64,000 nt of DNA from Rhizobium sp. 2MFCol3.1 (GTDB taxonomy: Bacteria; Pseudomonadota; Alphaproteobacteria; Rhizobiales; Rhizobiaceae), in the NCBI RefSeq assembly GCF_000377565.1, contig NZ_KB898372.1, positions 1 through 64,000 on the forward strand. The letters run 5' to 3'. Positions 42,371-50,966 of the stretch are shown here, in pieces. The notes below the pieces were generated by a model that saw only the letters and a program-made list of their open reading frames with translations, searched no databases and was not told the origin of the DNA. Numbering within the stretch: the stretch's first letter is position 1; each line of letters starts with the position of its first letter. Both the position numbers and the translations under genes were made by a program.

Positions 42371-42656
42371 TTCAAACTCGTCTTTCTTCGATGCGATCGG
42401 TGCTGGGATGGTCCGATCGATCAAGTCCTGGCAACCCTATTCAGTATACCAGTGGAGTTCAAGTAGCAATTTCAATAAATTATAGCCTATATAATCGCCT
42501 TCTTGTATATAATTTAGACACGAAATGCTTATCGCGTAAGCATATTAGACCGGTTGGCGCATTAATCAGCAGAAGGGCAACAGGCTCGATTGACGTTCGG
42601 ATACTCGTGGTGTACCGAAAATAAAGGCCTTAACAAATGAGTGCATACGGAGTGAC
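42371..42656. promoter_or_regulatory. Divergent promoter region with two copies of a 12-bp motif
   Basis: An AT-rich gap in a GC-rich setting. It holds TTCAGTATACCA (42440-42451) and, on the minus strand, TTCGGTACACCA (42608-42619). Each resembles a GntR-type GTATAC/GTACAC operator. TATAAT-like boxes occur at 42490-42495 and 42508-42513. A third copy of the motif lies in the 50722-50966 gap. Confidence 0.65.
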
Positions 42657-43835
42657 ATGATGGAGCGCTATTTTCCGCTGGACGAATACGAGGCCCGCTG
42701 GGCTCGCGTTCAAAACGAGATGAAACTGCGCGGCTTCGCCACGACTGTCGTCTTCGGGCGCGGCGGCGGAACGACCGACAATTGCGGCGACATCCTCTAC
42801 CTCTCCAACCACTATGCAATCAGCAGCGGCATGGACTCGCTGATCTGGACAGCACGCTCCTTCGCGGGCGTCATCCTCCAGGAAGGGCGGGCGCCGCAGC
42901 TGCATATCGATGAGCCGGAAGTGCGTCGCGATCTGGTTTCGATCGATGACGTGCTGAGCAGCAACCATCCATTTGAAAGCGTTGCCCGCTCGCTCGTCGA
43001 ACGCGGAGTTACGGGTCCGGTCGCGCTCGTCGGCACCAACCTGATCCCGGTGAAATATTACCGGCAGCTGGAAGCGATCGCGTCCGAGATCGAATGGGTC
43101 GCGGCCGACGATCTCGTCAGATCGGTCCGGCGCATCAAGAGCAAACGCGAACTCGACTGTTATCGTGTCGCGGGAGAGACGGCGACGGCGGGAATGACAA
43201 TCCTGATGGAAAGCCTGATCAGCGGCATGTCGGAGCGCGAAGCGGCCGGCGAGGCGGCGCGTGAGGTCGTGCGCCGCGGTGGCCGGATCCAGATGATCGG
43301 CACCAACCATGGCGACACGCTGGGCTTCGACCAGCGCTTCCCGTTGACAGGCTACAGCGCCGATGTGCCTGCTGTCGGCGATCTCGTCACCGGCACGCTG
43401 CATGGTCCCCTGTTTCAGGGATATTACCTCGATCCGGGCCGGACAGCGGTGCGTGGCAAGGCTAACAGCGAACAACTGCGGCTGATCGAAGCCGCCGGCG
43501 ATATCGTGCATCGCCTGTCGGATATGATGAGGCCGGGGACAAAATTGCTCGATGTTGCGGCGGAAGGCGATCGCATGACGGCCGCGTTCGGCGGCTCGAT
43601 CTCTTCGATCATGAAGAACTTCCCCTTTTTCGGCCACGGCATTGGTCTCGGCTTCGAGCTGCCGCGCATCTCGACGACCATGTCGATGCCAGAGGACGTC
43701 GTGGAAGAGGACATGGTCTTCGGCGTCGAGGCGTTCTTGTCGCTCGACGGCGTTGGTGCTGCCTTCTTCGAGGACATCATCATCATCGGCAAGGATGGCA
43801 ACGAGCTGCTGACGAAGTCGCCGAGCGTCTTCTAG
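42657..43835 (+). CDS. M24 'pita-bread' hydrolase (creatinase/ectoine-hydrolase-like)
   Basis: A 392-residue two-domain M24 protein: N-terminal creatinase-like domain to about residue 170, then the pita-bread domain (SGMSEREAAGEAAREVVRRG; FFGHGIGLGFELP; VEEDMVFGVEAFL). The first metal-ligand Asp of aminopeptidases is replaced (VTGTLHGPLF in place of a D-x-G motif), and only part of the ligand set remains, so it may hydrolyse a C-N bond without a metal as creatinase does. It diverges from the DUF1989 operon and ends at a bidirectional terminator. Confidence 0.8.
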   Translation: MMERYFPLDEYEARWARVQNEMKLRGFATTVVFGRGGGTTDNCGDILYLSNHYAISSGMDSLIWTARSFAGVILQEGRAPQLHIDEPEVRRDLVSIDDVLSSNHPFESVARSLVERGVTGPVALVGTNLIPVKYYRQLEAIASEIEWVAADDLVRSVRRIKSKRELDCYRVAGETATAGMTILMESLISGMSEREAAGEAAREVVRRGGRIQMIGTNHGDTLGFDQRFPLTGYSADVPAVGDLVTGTLHGPLFQGYYLDPGRTAVRGKANSEQLRLIEAAGDIVHRLSDMMRPGTKLLDVAAEGDRMTAAFGGSISSIMKNFPFFGHGIGLGFELPRISTTMSMPEDVVEEDMVFGVEAFLSLDGVGAAFFEDIIIIGKDGNELLTKSPSVF

Positions 43836-43860
43836 GTCAGGCGGCGGTAACCGCGATAAC

Positions 43861-43899
43861 AAAGGACCGGGCGAGATAATCGCCCGGTCCTTTTCTTTT
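43861..43899. terminator. Bidirectional Rho-independent terminator
   Basis: A perfect 13-bp stem AAAGGACCGGGCG / CGCCCGGTCCTTT with loop AGATAAT, followed by TTCTTTTT on the plus strand. It lies between the convergent ends of the M24 gene and the VOC gene. Confidence 0.9.
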
Positions 43900-44312
43900 T
43901 AGTGCGCGAAGACGCTGTCGAAATCCTTGAAGCCCTTGACCTCGATCGGGTTGCCGCTCGGGTCGAAGAAGAACATGGTCCGCTGCTCGCCCGGCTCACC
44001 CTCGAAGCGGACGACCGGCGGAATATCGAAGGCGATACCGCCCTTTTGCAGGCGTTCGGCGAGAGCGAACCAATCTTCAAGGGGCAGCACGACGCCGAGA
44101 TGCGGCATCATCACCATGTGATCGCCAACCTTGCCGGTACGCGTGACTTCGAACGGCTTGCCGAGGTGCAGCGAGATCTGGTGACCGAAGAAGTCGAAAT
44201 CGACCCAGGTATCGGTCGAGCGGCCTTCGGCGCAGCCGAGGACGTCGCCGTAGAAGCGTCTTGCCGCGTCGAGATCGGTGACATGGTAGGCGAGATGGAA
44301 GAGTGAGCGCAC
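43899..44312 (-). CDS. VOC/glyoxalase-family protein
   Basis: A 137-residue vicinal-oxygen-chelate protein: SLFHLAYHVTDLDAARRFYG, DFFGHQISLHLGKPFEVTR, and the second half VVLPLEDWFALAERLQKGGI with MFFFDPSGNPIEVKGFKDF. Metal ligands look like His (LAYHVTD), His (GHQIS) and Glu (NPIEVKGF). Possibly a dioxygenase, lyase or isomerase. It is the last gene of the eight-gene operon from pxpB. Confidence 0.87.
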   Translation of the reverse strand: MRSLFHLAYHVTDLDAARRFYGDVLGCAEGRSTDTWVDFDFFGHQISLHLGKPFEVTRTGKVGDHMVMMPHLGVVLPLEDWFALAERLQKGGIAFDIPPVVRFEGEPGEQRTMFFFDPSGNPIEVKGFKDFDSVFAH

Positions 44313-44346
44313 GGTGGTCTCCTTTGTGATGGCGAAATGGTCTTGA

Positions 44347-45531
44347 TCAGCGAATGGTGAGGGTTCTGGGTAGGCTCGACAGCGGCTCGGCCCCGTGTTC
44401 GGTAACGATCACCGTCTCCGACGCACCGACCGTCCAGTGGCCGTAGCTGCGCAGCGTCGCCGGCAGGTGGAACACCATGCCCGGCTCGATCAGGCGCGAG
44501 ACGCCGGTGAACAGGCTGAGGATACCCCCCTCGCCCCAATCGGGCGCGAAGGCGACGCCCATCGAGTAGCCGATACGCTTGCGAAACGCGGCGGTGTAGC
44601 CGGCCTCGTCGATGATGCGCTGTGCGGCTTCATGTGGCGCCGAACACGACGCACCCGGCTGGATCGCCGCAAGCGCGCCGTCGAGGGCGCGTAGCGAGCA
44701 ATCCATCATACGCTGTGCGGCATCGGGCGGGCCGCCGATCCAGACGCTGCGCATGAGCGCGGAATGATAACGAGCATGGCTGCCCGCGAGTTCGAGGAAC
44801 ACCGGATCGCCCGCCTCCAACAGGCGCCGGCGCCAAGTCATGTGCGGCAGGCCGCTACGCGGTCCCGATGAGACGAGCGGCTCCATCGCCATGGCCTCGG
44901 AACCGGCCTGTGTCGCCGCCTGCAGCATGGCCGCCGCGATGTCGTTTTCGCTGGCCCCGTCCCGGCAGGCGTCGATGGCCGCGATCATGCCCGCCTCGGC
45001 ATAGCCCGCGGCAGCGCGGATGGCGGCGAGCTCATCGGCCGATTTGACCATGCGCAGCGGCGGCAGGATATCCGAGCCATCGGCAAGACGCTCTTGCCCG
45101 AGCTCCCTGGAGATCTCCTCGGCCACTCGTGGGGGAAGGAACCAGCCACCGAGCTCGATCGCCGGCCGCGCGATTTTTCGGTCCCGCAACAGCGCCATAA
45201 GCGTCGAGACCGGGCTCTCGCCATCTTGGTAGACGACGATATCGGAGAGCCAGGTGTTGGCCACCGTGCCGTAGAACTCCAACTGCCGAACAAGCAGCGT
45301 CAAGTCCCCCGATGCCGTCATGATCAAGGCCTGAAACGCGAAATATCCGGCGGTCTGGCGCCCGGTCAGCCAGTAGATCGTCTCCGGCCCCGTGACGACA
45401 AGCGCCTCATGGCCGCTGGCGGCAAGCGCCGACACCGCACGTGCCTGGCGCCGCGAGAACTCGTCGCGCGAAAACGCTGCCTCGCTTGCGCGGAGCGTAT
45501 CGATGCTTTCATTCAGTATCTTGGATTGCAT
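44347..45531 (-). CDS. M24 hydrolase, DoeA/ectoine-hydrolase-like
   Basis: A 394-residue M24 protein. The N-terminal domain ends near residue 165; the pita-bread part includes RIGYSMGVAFAPDWGEGG, close to ectoine hydrolase DoeA and creatinase relatives. The usual metal-binding motifs are replaced (VFLELAGSHARYHSALMRSV in place of D-x-G and D-x-T/S), and GYSMG stands where GHGIG is typical, so a metal-independent mechanism is likely. The start ATG is at 45531. It follows a GntR gene by nine bases. Confidence 0.82.
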   Translation of the reverse strand: MQSKILNESIDTLRASEAAFSRDEFSRRQARAVSALAASGHEALVVTGPETIYWLTGRQTAGYFAFQALIMTASGDLTLLVRQLEFYGTVANTWLSDIVVYQDGESPVSTLMALLRDRKIARPAIELGGWFLPPRVAEEISRELGQERLADGSDILPPLRMVKSADELAAIRAAAGYAEAGMIAAIDACRDGASENDIAAAMLQAATQAGSEAMAMEPLVSSGPRSGLPHMTWRRRLLEAGDPVFLELAGSHARYHSALMRSVWIGGPPDAAQRMMDCSLRALDGALAAIQPGASCSAPHEAAQRIIDEAGYTAAFRKRIGYSMGVAFAPDWGEGGILSLFTGVSRLIEPGMVFHLPATLRSYGHWTVGASETVIVTEHGAEPLSSLPRTLTIR

Positions 45532-45540
45532 GTTCAATAT

Positions 45541-46179
45541 CTAACTCCGCGCTAGCCAGCCGAGGAAGCGGGCACGCACGCTGTCGAAATGGGTCTCCAT
45601 CGCCATTCGCGCCGCCGCGCTGTCCCCGACTTCGATAGCGTCGATGACCGCGATGTGTTCAAGCGCCTGCTGGTCGAAACGGTCGTGGGTGCGAGTAATG
45701 GTGCAGCGGCGCGCAACGCCGCGCATCTCGGTCAGCATGGCCGCGAGCAAGGGAAGGTCGGCTGCATAGGCAACGGCGTTGTGAAATGCATCGTCGTCGA
45801 GCCAGAAGTGATCGAAAGCGATGTCGCCACCACTGGCGTAGGCACGCATGAGTTCGCGCGAGCGGATGAGATCGGACGTGAGGGGCCGGGTCGCTGCCGT
45901 CTCGGCCGCGGCTCCTTCAAGCAAGCGTCTGAGCTGGACGATCTCGAGCAACTGCTCGACGGTCACTTGGCGCACCATGAGCGCGCCGTTCGGCAGCCTT
46001 GAGATTACGTCCTCTTTCTCCAAGCGCGAGATCGCCGCGCGCAGCGGCGTGCGTGATATGCCCGAGTCCTGCGCGAGCGAACGTTCGGTCAGCATGTCCC
46101 CGGAGGAAAATTGCCCCTCGAGGATGCGCTGCTTCAGATCGCGATAGACCTGTTGTGTCAGGTTTTCCCTTTCACTCAT
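45541..46179 (-). CDS. GntR/FCD regulator (first copy in cluster)
   Basis: A 212-residue FCD-type GntR regulator: HTH (GDMLTERSLAQDSGISRTPL, RAAISRLEKEDVISRLPNGA) and a C-terminal FCD domain with WLDDDAFHNAVAYAADLPLL and HIAVIDAIEVGDSAAARMAM. The ATG at 46179 overlaps the M20 stop by eight bases. Being inside the operon it may autoregulate; with the other GntR in the same operon it may bind the TTCRGTAYACCA motif. Confidence 0.88.
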   Translation of the reverse strand: MSERENLTQQVYRDLKQRILEGQFSSGDMLTERSLAQDSGISRTPLRAAISRLEKEDVISRLPNGALMVRQVTVEQLLEIVQLRRLLEGAAAETAATRPLTSDLIRSRELMRAYASGGDIAFDHFWLDDDAFHNAVAYAADLPLLAAMLTEMRGVARRCTITRTHDRFDQQALEHIAVIDAIEVGDSAAARMAMETHFDSVRARFLGWLARS

Positions 46180-47428
46180 CGTGACCGCCCGTTTCGCCGG
46201 CAATAGCGACATACAAGGTTTCGACCGCGGCAGCCAAATCCGCATTGTCCATGGCTTCATCGGGATTGTGGCTGCCGTTCCAGTTGCGCAGGAACACCAT
46301 GACGGAGTCCCAGCCCGCCTGCGCGAAGGCTGCCGCATCATGGCCGCCTCCCGACAACATCCGGCGCGGGGAATGGCCGAGACGTTGCGCCGCATCGGCA
46401 ATCATGTTGCCGAGACCAGCCGACAGCCGCGTCGGCTGGCTGCGCGACTGTTGCCCGAAGTCGAAGCGCACGCCGCGCGACGCGGCGATGGATGCCGCCT
46501 CGGCCTGCAGCAGCGCATCGGCGCGTTCGAGAACCGCGACATCGTCGCTGCGCAGATCGACGCAGAAATCGACCCGGCCCGGCACCTTCGCGAAGGCGTG
46601 TTCAGAACTCGCCGCATCGACCCGACCGAAGGTCACAGCGAGATCGTCGCCGCCTTCGAGGATGTTACCCCAGTGCTTGTCCATTGCGACAATCAGATCG
46701 GCGAGCGCGAAGACCGCGTCCGAGCGTGCCGCACGCGCCGCGCCGCCGGAATGCGCCCAGGTGCCGCCGATGCGCGCCTCACGATAGCGCAATCCGCCGC
46801 GCACCCCATCGACGATGCCGAAGGCTTCCTTCGCGTCGTCAAGCACCGGCCCCTGCTCGATATGCAGTTCGATGAAGCGTGCGGGCGAAAGGCCCGGACC
46901 GCTCAATATGGCATCGGGATCACCGCCTTCCGCGCGGATATGGTCGCTGAGGGTGCGGCCGTTATCGGCCCGTTTCGCCTGCAGCTCAGGCGCGGTCAGG
47001 CGTCCGAGGGCGGCCCGCGAGCCGGCATAGGAGACGGGGAACCACACGCTTTCCTCTGCGCGCGTCACGGTAACGACAAGATCGACCGGCGGCACCTGCC
47101 CGCTGTCCACGAAGGCCGCCGCAAGCGCAACGGCGCCGGCGACACCGGCCGCGCCGTCATAAGCGCCGCCCATTGCAACAGTATCGACGTGCGAGCCGAT
47201 ATAGATCGGGGGTGCATTGCGATCGCGGCCTGGTAGGCGCGCGAAGAGATTGAGGGCCGCATCCCGCGATACCGCCATGCCCAGCCGCTCGACCTCCTCG
47301 GCTACCACATCATACGCGCGGCTTTCGAGGGGGCTGTAGGATGGGCGGGTGAAGCCTGGACCGGGATCGGAAATGGCGTTGATGCGATCAAGCAGGCGAT
47401 CGATCGTGTCCCTGATGATTGCGCTCAT
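46172..47428 (-). CDS. M20 zinc hydrolase, carbamoylase/allantoate-amidohydrolase-like
   Basis: A 418-residue M20/M28-type hydrolase of the N-carbamoyl-L-amino-acid hydrolase/AllC/ureidoglycolate group. Metal ligands are His80 and Asp82 (GSHVDTV), Asp91 (GGAYDGAAGV), Glu126 (TRAEES, Glu125 likely the base) and His189 (ELHIEQGPVL); a last His in NGSHNPDEAM. These enzymes remove a carbamoyl group from N-carbamoyl amino acids, giving ammonia and CO2. It overlaps its neighbours by four (upstream) and eight (downstream) bases. In this operon it may process an N-carbamoyl intermediate. Confidence 0.87.
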   Translation of the reverse strand: MSAIIRDTIDRLLDRINAISDPGPGFTRPSYSPLESRAYDVVAEEVERLGMAVSRDAALNLFARLPGRDRNAPPIYIGSHVDTVAMGGAYDGAAGVAGAVALAAAFVDSGQVPPVDLVVTVTRAEESVWFPVSYAGSRAALGRLTAPELQAKRADNGRTLSDHIRAEGGDPDAILSGPGLSPARFIELHIEQGPVLDDAKEAFGIVDGVRGGLRYREARIGGTWAHSGGAARAARSDAVFALADLIVAMDKHWGNILEGGDDLAVTFGRVDAASSEHAFAKVPGRVDFCVDLRSDDVAVLERADALLQAEAASIAASRGVRFDFGQQSRSQPTRLSAGLGNMIADAAQRLGHSPRRMLSGGGHDAAAFAQAGWDSVMVFLRNWNGSHNPDEAMDNADLAAAVETLYVAIAGETGGHDE

Positions 47429-48372
47429 AAGGCTACCTCCGGTAGGAAATCAATGGTTGTGGCCGGCTTCTCGCCGGAAAGCGCCAAAAGCGCATTGCGG
47501 GCAGCACCAACAGCGACGCGCTGCAGCGCCTCGGGCGTCGTGCCGCCAAGATGCGGGGTGAAGATGACGCGCTCGGTGGCGCCCAGCGGACCGCTCGGCG
47601 CTTGCGGCGAATAGACATCCAGTGCGGCAGCGGCAACGACGCCGTTCGCGAGCGCGTCGCAAAGTGCCGTCTCGTCGATCAAACCGGCACGCGCAGTGTT
47701 GACGAGAATGGCACCCGGTTTCATGGCCGAAAAAGCGCTGGCGCCGATCATGCCCCGGGTTTCGTCGCGCATGGGTGTGTGGAGCGAGACGACATCGGCC
47801 TGCGCCAGACCTTCGGCGAGCGTGCTCACCCGCTGGAACGAGCCGATGTCTGTGCTTCGCGGCGAAAAGACGAGAACCCGCATGCCGAGCGCTGCATAAA
47901 GCATCCGCCCCAAGCCGGCGCCGGTCGCGCCCCACCCGACGACAAGCGCCGTCTTGGCGGACAATTCATGAAACGTATGGGCTTCGCGAAAGCCGCGCTC
48001 GCCGGAGCGCACCGCACGATCCGCGGCCGGAACAAGCCGGGCCGCGGCGAGCGTGAGCCCCAAGGCGAGTTCCGAAACCGATTGCGCGTTCGCGCCGGGT
48101 GTGTTGCACACCAGCACGCCCTTTTGATGCGCCGCGCGCTTGTCGACGGCATCGTGGCCCGCGCCGTGAACGACAACGACCTTCAGGCGATCGCTTGCGA
48201 GGATGGGCGCAGCCGAGAGGCCCGCATCGCGGGTGATGGCGGCGTCGCAGCCCATGATCATTGTCGATACGGTCTCAGCGTCCGGCGATGGGCACAGCAC
48301 GGGTTCCACGCCGGCCTGCTGCAGAAGATCAAGGCCATCCTTGTGAATGGGCTGAACGATCAGGCACTTCAT
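47425..48372 (-). CDS. D-isomer-specific 2-hydroxyacid dehydrogenase
   Basis: A 315-residue NAD(P)-dependent dehydrogenase: nucleotide site VVGWGATGAGLGRMLYAALG, Arg in NTARAGLIDETALCDAL, Glu in ALDVYSPQAPSG and His in FTPHLGGTTPEALQRVA. The usual GLGxxG is partly altered to GWGATGAGLG. It probably interconverts a 2-keto and a 2-hydroxy acid, which would fit deamination products of the aminotransferase at 51748. It overlaps both neighbours by four bases. Confidence 0.83.
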   Translation of the reverse strand: MKCLIVQPIHKDGLDLLQQAGVEPVLCPSPDAETVSTMIMGCDAAITRDAGLSAAPILASDRLKVVVVHGAGHDAVDKRAAHQKGVLVCNTPGANAQSVSELALGLTLAAARLVPAADRAVRSGERGFREAHTFHELSAKTALVVGWGATGAGLGRMLYAALGMRVLVFSPRSTDIGSFQRVSTLAEGLAQADVVSLHTPMRDETRGMIGASAFSAMKPGAILVNTARAGLIDETALCDALANGVVAAAALDVYSPQAPSGPLGATERVIFTPHLGGTTPEALQRVAVGAARNALLALSGEKPATTIDFLPEVAL

Positions 48373-49013
48373 CGCGTTGCTTTCCGCTCGTTGGTTTCCA
48401 GCCGCCCGACAATCGCGTCGCGGGCGTTGAGGACATGCTGGCTCATCAGCTTTCCAGCCTGCTCGCCATCCTTTGCGCGCAGCGCCGCGATGATTTCGAG
48501 ATGCTCCTCGCAGCCCTTCAGATAGCGTGCGGGTACAAGGCTGTGGTCGAACATGCAGGTCCGGCGCCTGAGGTCGCTGATCGTCCGCACCATCATCTGG
48601 TTGGACGTGGAGCTGGCCAGCGTCAGGTGGAAATCGTCGTCGACCCGGCGCTGTTCGTCCTCTTCGCCCGGCCCTTCCGTCATCAGAGCAGCCACGCGCC
48701 GTTCGAGACTGTCGAGAACTGATGGTGCGACCGCCGTCGCATGGCGAGCGCAATAGCCTTCGATGACGCTTCTCAGAAAGAAGATCTCGTTCACCTCGCC
48801 CGGCGTCAGCGTACGAACCTTGAGAAAGCGCCCTTCCTGGATGGCAAGGCCCTCTGCCTCGATGCGCTTGATCGCCTCGCGCACCGGGGTACGCGACATG
48901 GCAAGCTCCTCGCCGAGCTTCGCCTCCTGCAGGACGTCGCCGGGCTTGAGGCCACCGGCGAGGATCATCTCGATGATTTTCGCATAGGCCTGCTTGGCAA
49001 GCGGTTGGCTCAT
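48369..49013 (-). CDS. GntR/FCD regulator (second copy in cluster)
   Basis: A 214-residue FCD GntR regulator: HTH (GDVLQEAKLGEELAMSRTPV, REAIKRIEAEGLAIQEGRF) and FCD domain (VDDDFHLTLASSTSNQMMV, HVLNARDAIVGR). It overlaps pxpC by four bases and the 2-hydroxyacid dehydrogenase gene by four bases. Two different FCD regulators in one transcript is unusual and suggests separate sensing of two metabolites. Confidence 0.88.
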   Translation of the reverse strand: MSQPLAKQAYAKIIEMILAGGLKPGDVLQEAKLGEELAMSRTPVREAIKRIEAEGLAIQEGRFLKVRTLTPGEVNEIFFLRSVIEGYCARHATAVAPSVLDSLERRVAALMTEGPGEEDEQRRVDDDFHLTLASSTSNQMMVRTISDLRRRTCMFDHSLVPARYLKGCEEHLEIIAALRAKDGEQAGKLMSQHVLNARDAIVGRLETNERKATR

Positions 49014-49981
49014 GATTGTTGTTCCTCCGCCTTTGTCGCGGCCTCTGGTTTTTCTTCGAGAGATGCAAGGATATCCGCGAGCGCCTCGTTGCGCGCAATC
49101 AGCAGATCTTCAGCCTCATCCTGGGATATGGATTTGAAGCGAATGGTGCTGCCCGTCGCGGTCTGCGCCAACCGTGGCAGGTCGACCGAGGCAACCGTCG
49201 CGATCTTGGGGTAGCCGCCCGTCGTCTGGCGCTCCGCCATCAGCACGATCGGCCGGCCGGATGAAGGCACCTGGATCGAGCCTGCCACTGTGCCATCGGA
49301 AACAATATCGTGCCCTGTAAAGGCATGGATCGCCGGCCCGTCGAGAACCTGCGCCATGCGGTCTCGAGTTGGCGTGACGCCGAAGGGTTGCTGCAGAAAA
49401 TTCTTCCAGGCCTTCGCGTCGAAATGATCCGCCTGCGGCCCCGGAACGACCCGCACCGGCCCACCGGAGCGGGAGAACGGTTTACGCAGCGCCAGCAGCG
49501 GCGCCGGTTTCGTCTCGCCGAGCGGCAGATGGTCGCCGATCGCAAGCCGCCGACCCTCGATGCCACCGAGACCGGAGCGAAGATGCGTCGAGCGCGCCTC
49601 CAGAACCATCGGCGTCTCTATGCCGCCCGAGATCGCAAGGTAACCCCACACCGCCTGTCGCAATGCACCGATCTTCAGGACCTCGCCCGGCATCAGCCAG
49701 TGGCTTTCCCAGCCGTGTCTGACCTCACCATCTACCGTGATGTCGACAGCGCCGCCGGTCACAGCGAAACGCACCGGCTTCTCAACCACGAAGGCCCCGC
49801 CGACATGCGCGAATTCCAACGCCGCGTCGCCATCAGCGTTGCCGACCAGCCGGCTGGCGATCAGCATCGATGCGCGATCCATCGCGCCGGCCCCGGAGAC
49901 ACCGAGGTGCATAAGCCCGGCGCGGCCGAAATCCTGGACCGTCAGCATCGGGCCGGCCTGTTTGATATGGAGCACGGTCAT
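49010..49981 (-). CDS. pxpC: 5-oxoprolinase subunit PxpC (biotin-dependent carboxylase-like)
   Basis: A 323-residue PxpC/KipA-type protein: VQDFGRAGLMHLGVSGAGAM, ALEFAHVGGAFVV, GYLAISGGIETPMVLEARST, and VVPGPQADHF with GHDIVSDGTVAGSIQVPSSG. With PxpA and PxpB it forms ATP-dependent 5-oxoprolinase that opens pyroglutamate to glutamate. The same family also occurs in urea amidolyase, so another lactam or cyclic amide is possible. ATG 49981 overlaps the pxpB stop by four bases; the 12-base longer start is unlikely. Confidence 0.9.
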   Translation of the reverse strand: MTVLHIKQAGPMLTVQDFGRAGLMHLGVSGAGAMDRASMLIASRLVGNADGDAALEFAHVGGAFVVEKPVRFAVTGGAVDITVDGEVRHGWESHWLMPGEVLKIGALRQAVWGYLAISGGIETPMVLEARSTHLRSGLGGIEGRRLAIGDHLPLGETKPAPLLALRKPFSRSGGPVRVVPGPQADHFDAKAWKNFLQQPFGVTPTRDRMAQVLDGPAIHAFTGHDIVSDGTVAGSIQVPSSGRPIVLMAERQTTGGYPKIATVASVDLPRLAQTATGSTIRFKSISQDEAEDLLIARNEALADILASLEEKPEAATKAEEQQS

Positions 49982-50721
49982 GGCGTCTCCCACTCCTCCA
50001 CCGCCTTGCCTCGGCTGATGGCGGCATCGAGGCTTTCGGCCTCATCGACATCAACATGGCGGAACCGCACGCGATCGCCGGCGCGCAACAGGAATGGCTC
50101 GGCGCGAGAGGGATCGAACAGTTTGAGCGGCGTGCGCCCGATGAACCGCCAGCCGCTCGGGCCGGGAACGGAATTGATGCTGGCCTGCCTGCCGCCGATG
50201 CCGATCGCGCTCGCCTCGATCCGCTGGCGCGGAACGGCCAGGCGCGGCGTGTGCAACGGCTGCGGCAGGCCGCCAAGATAGGAAAAGCCCGGCGCGAAGC
50301 CGATCATGTAAACGCGATAATCCGCAGAAACATGCAACGCGATCAATTCCTCGCGCGACATCTGCTTCATTTCCGCCAATTCATCGAGATCGATCCCGAC
50401 CTCGTGGCCATAGAGAACGGGCACGGTGATCCGGCGCGCGGTAGCGCTAGCCGCCGACAGCTGGCCGAGCCGTGCTTCGAGCGAAGTCGAGAGGTTCTTC
50501 GCGCGGATGACGGTTGGGTCATAGGCGACGAGAAGCGAGCGGTAGGTCGGAACGGTTTCGACGATACCTGTGATTGGCTGTGTCGCCAGCATATCTGCAA
50601 GCGCAATCACCCGCTGATTCGTTTCTTCATCGATCTGGTCGGAGAATTCGACGACGAGCGCGCTGTCGCCACAGGCGATGATGCGCGGATATTTGTGCTT
50701 TACCGACTGGGTCATCACCAT
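49978..50721 (-). CDS. pxpB: 5-oxoprolinase subunit PxpB
   Basis: A 247-residue PxpB/KipI-type protein: IIACGDSALVVEFSDQIDEE, ETVPTYRSLLVAYDP, ITVPVLYGHEVGIDLDELAE, YMIGFAPGFSYLGGLPQPLH and SWRFIGRTP-like NSVPGPSGWRFIGRTPLKLF. It is the first gene of the operon running to 43899 and is divergent from pxpA. Two starts (50721, 50715) differ by two residues; I could not decide by ribosome site. Confidence 0.9.
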   Translation of the reverse strand: MVMTQSVKHKYPRIIACGDSALVVEFSDQIDEETNQRVIALADMLATQPITGIVETVPTYRSLLVAYDPTVIRAKNLSTSLEARLGQLSAASATARRITVPVLYGHEVGIDLDELAEMKQMSREELIALHVSADYRVYMIGFAPGFSYLGGLPQPLHTPRLAVPRQRIEASAIGIGGRQASINSVPGPSGWRFIGRTPLKLFDPSRAEPFLLRAGDRVRFRHVDVDEAESLDAAISRGKAVEEWETP

Positions 50722-50966
50722 ATCCGGGACTTCACCTTTACGAGGGCTTTGGGCGCAGTAGAATGCCGCTCAGGCGGGAGTGCCGAGCGCAAACTTAGAG
50801 CGAGAGATATTTCCACCATCACCATCAAACACGTCTCGACAAGCAAGATTCTCAATCGACAATGCACTTGTCATTTCAGTACACCAACTGTATGTCAAGC
50901 GTTATCCTACATGCGCCGGCAATTGAAGAACGACCGGCAGCACCCTCGCAAACAAGGAGTTCGACC
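50722..50966. promoter_or_regulatory. Divergent promoter of pxpB operon and pxpA-dat operon
   Basis: A 245-base gap that contains TTCAGTACACCA at 50875-50886, the third copy of the 12-bp motif found twice at 42440-42451 and 42608-42619. It is followed by ACTGTATGT, a second GTAT-type half. I take it as a GntR operator candidate. Confidence 0.6.

Noticed and set aside
42630..43862. 410-codon minus-strand frame opposite the M24 gene
   Set aside because: Antisense shadow of the M24 gene.
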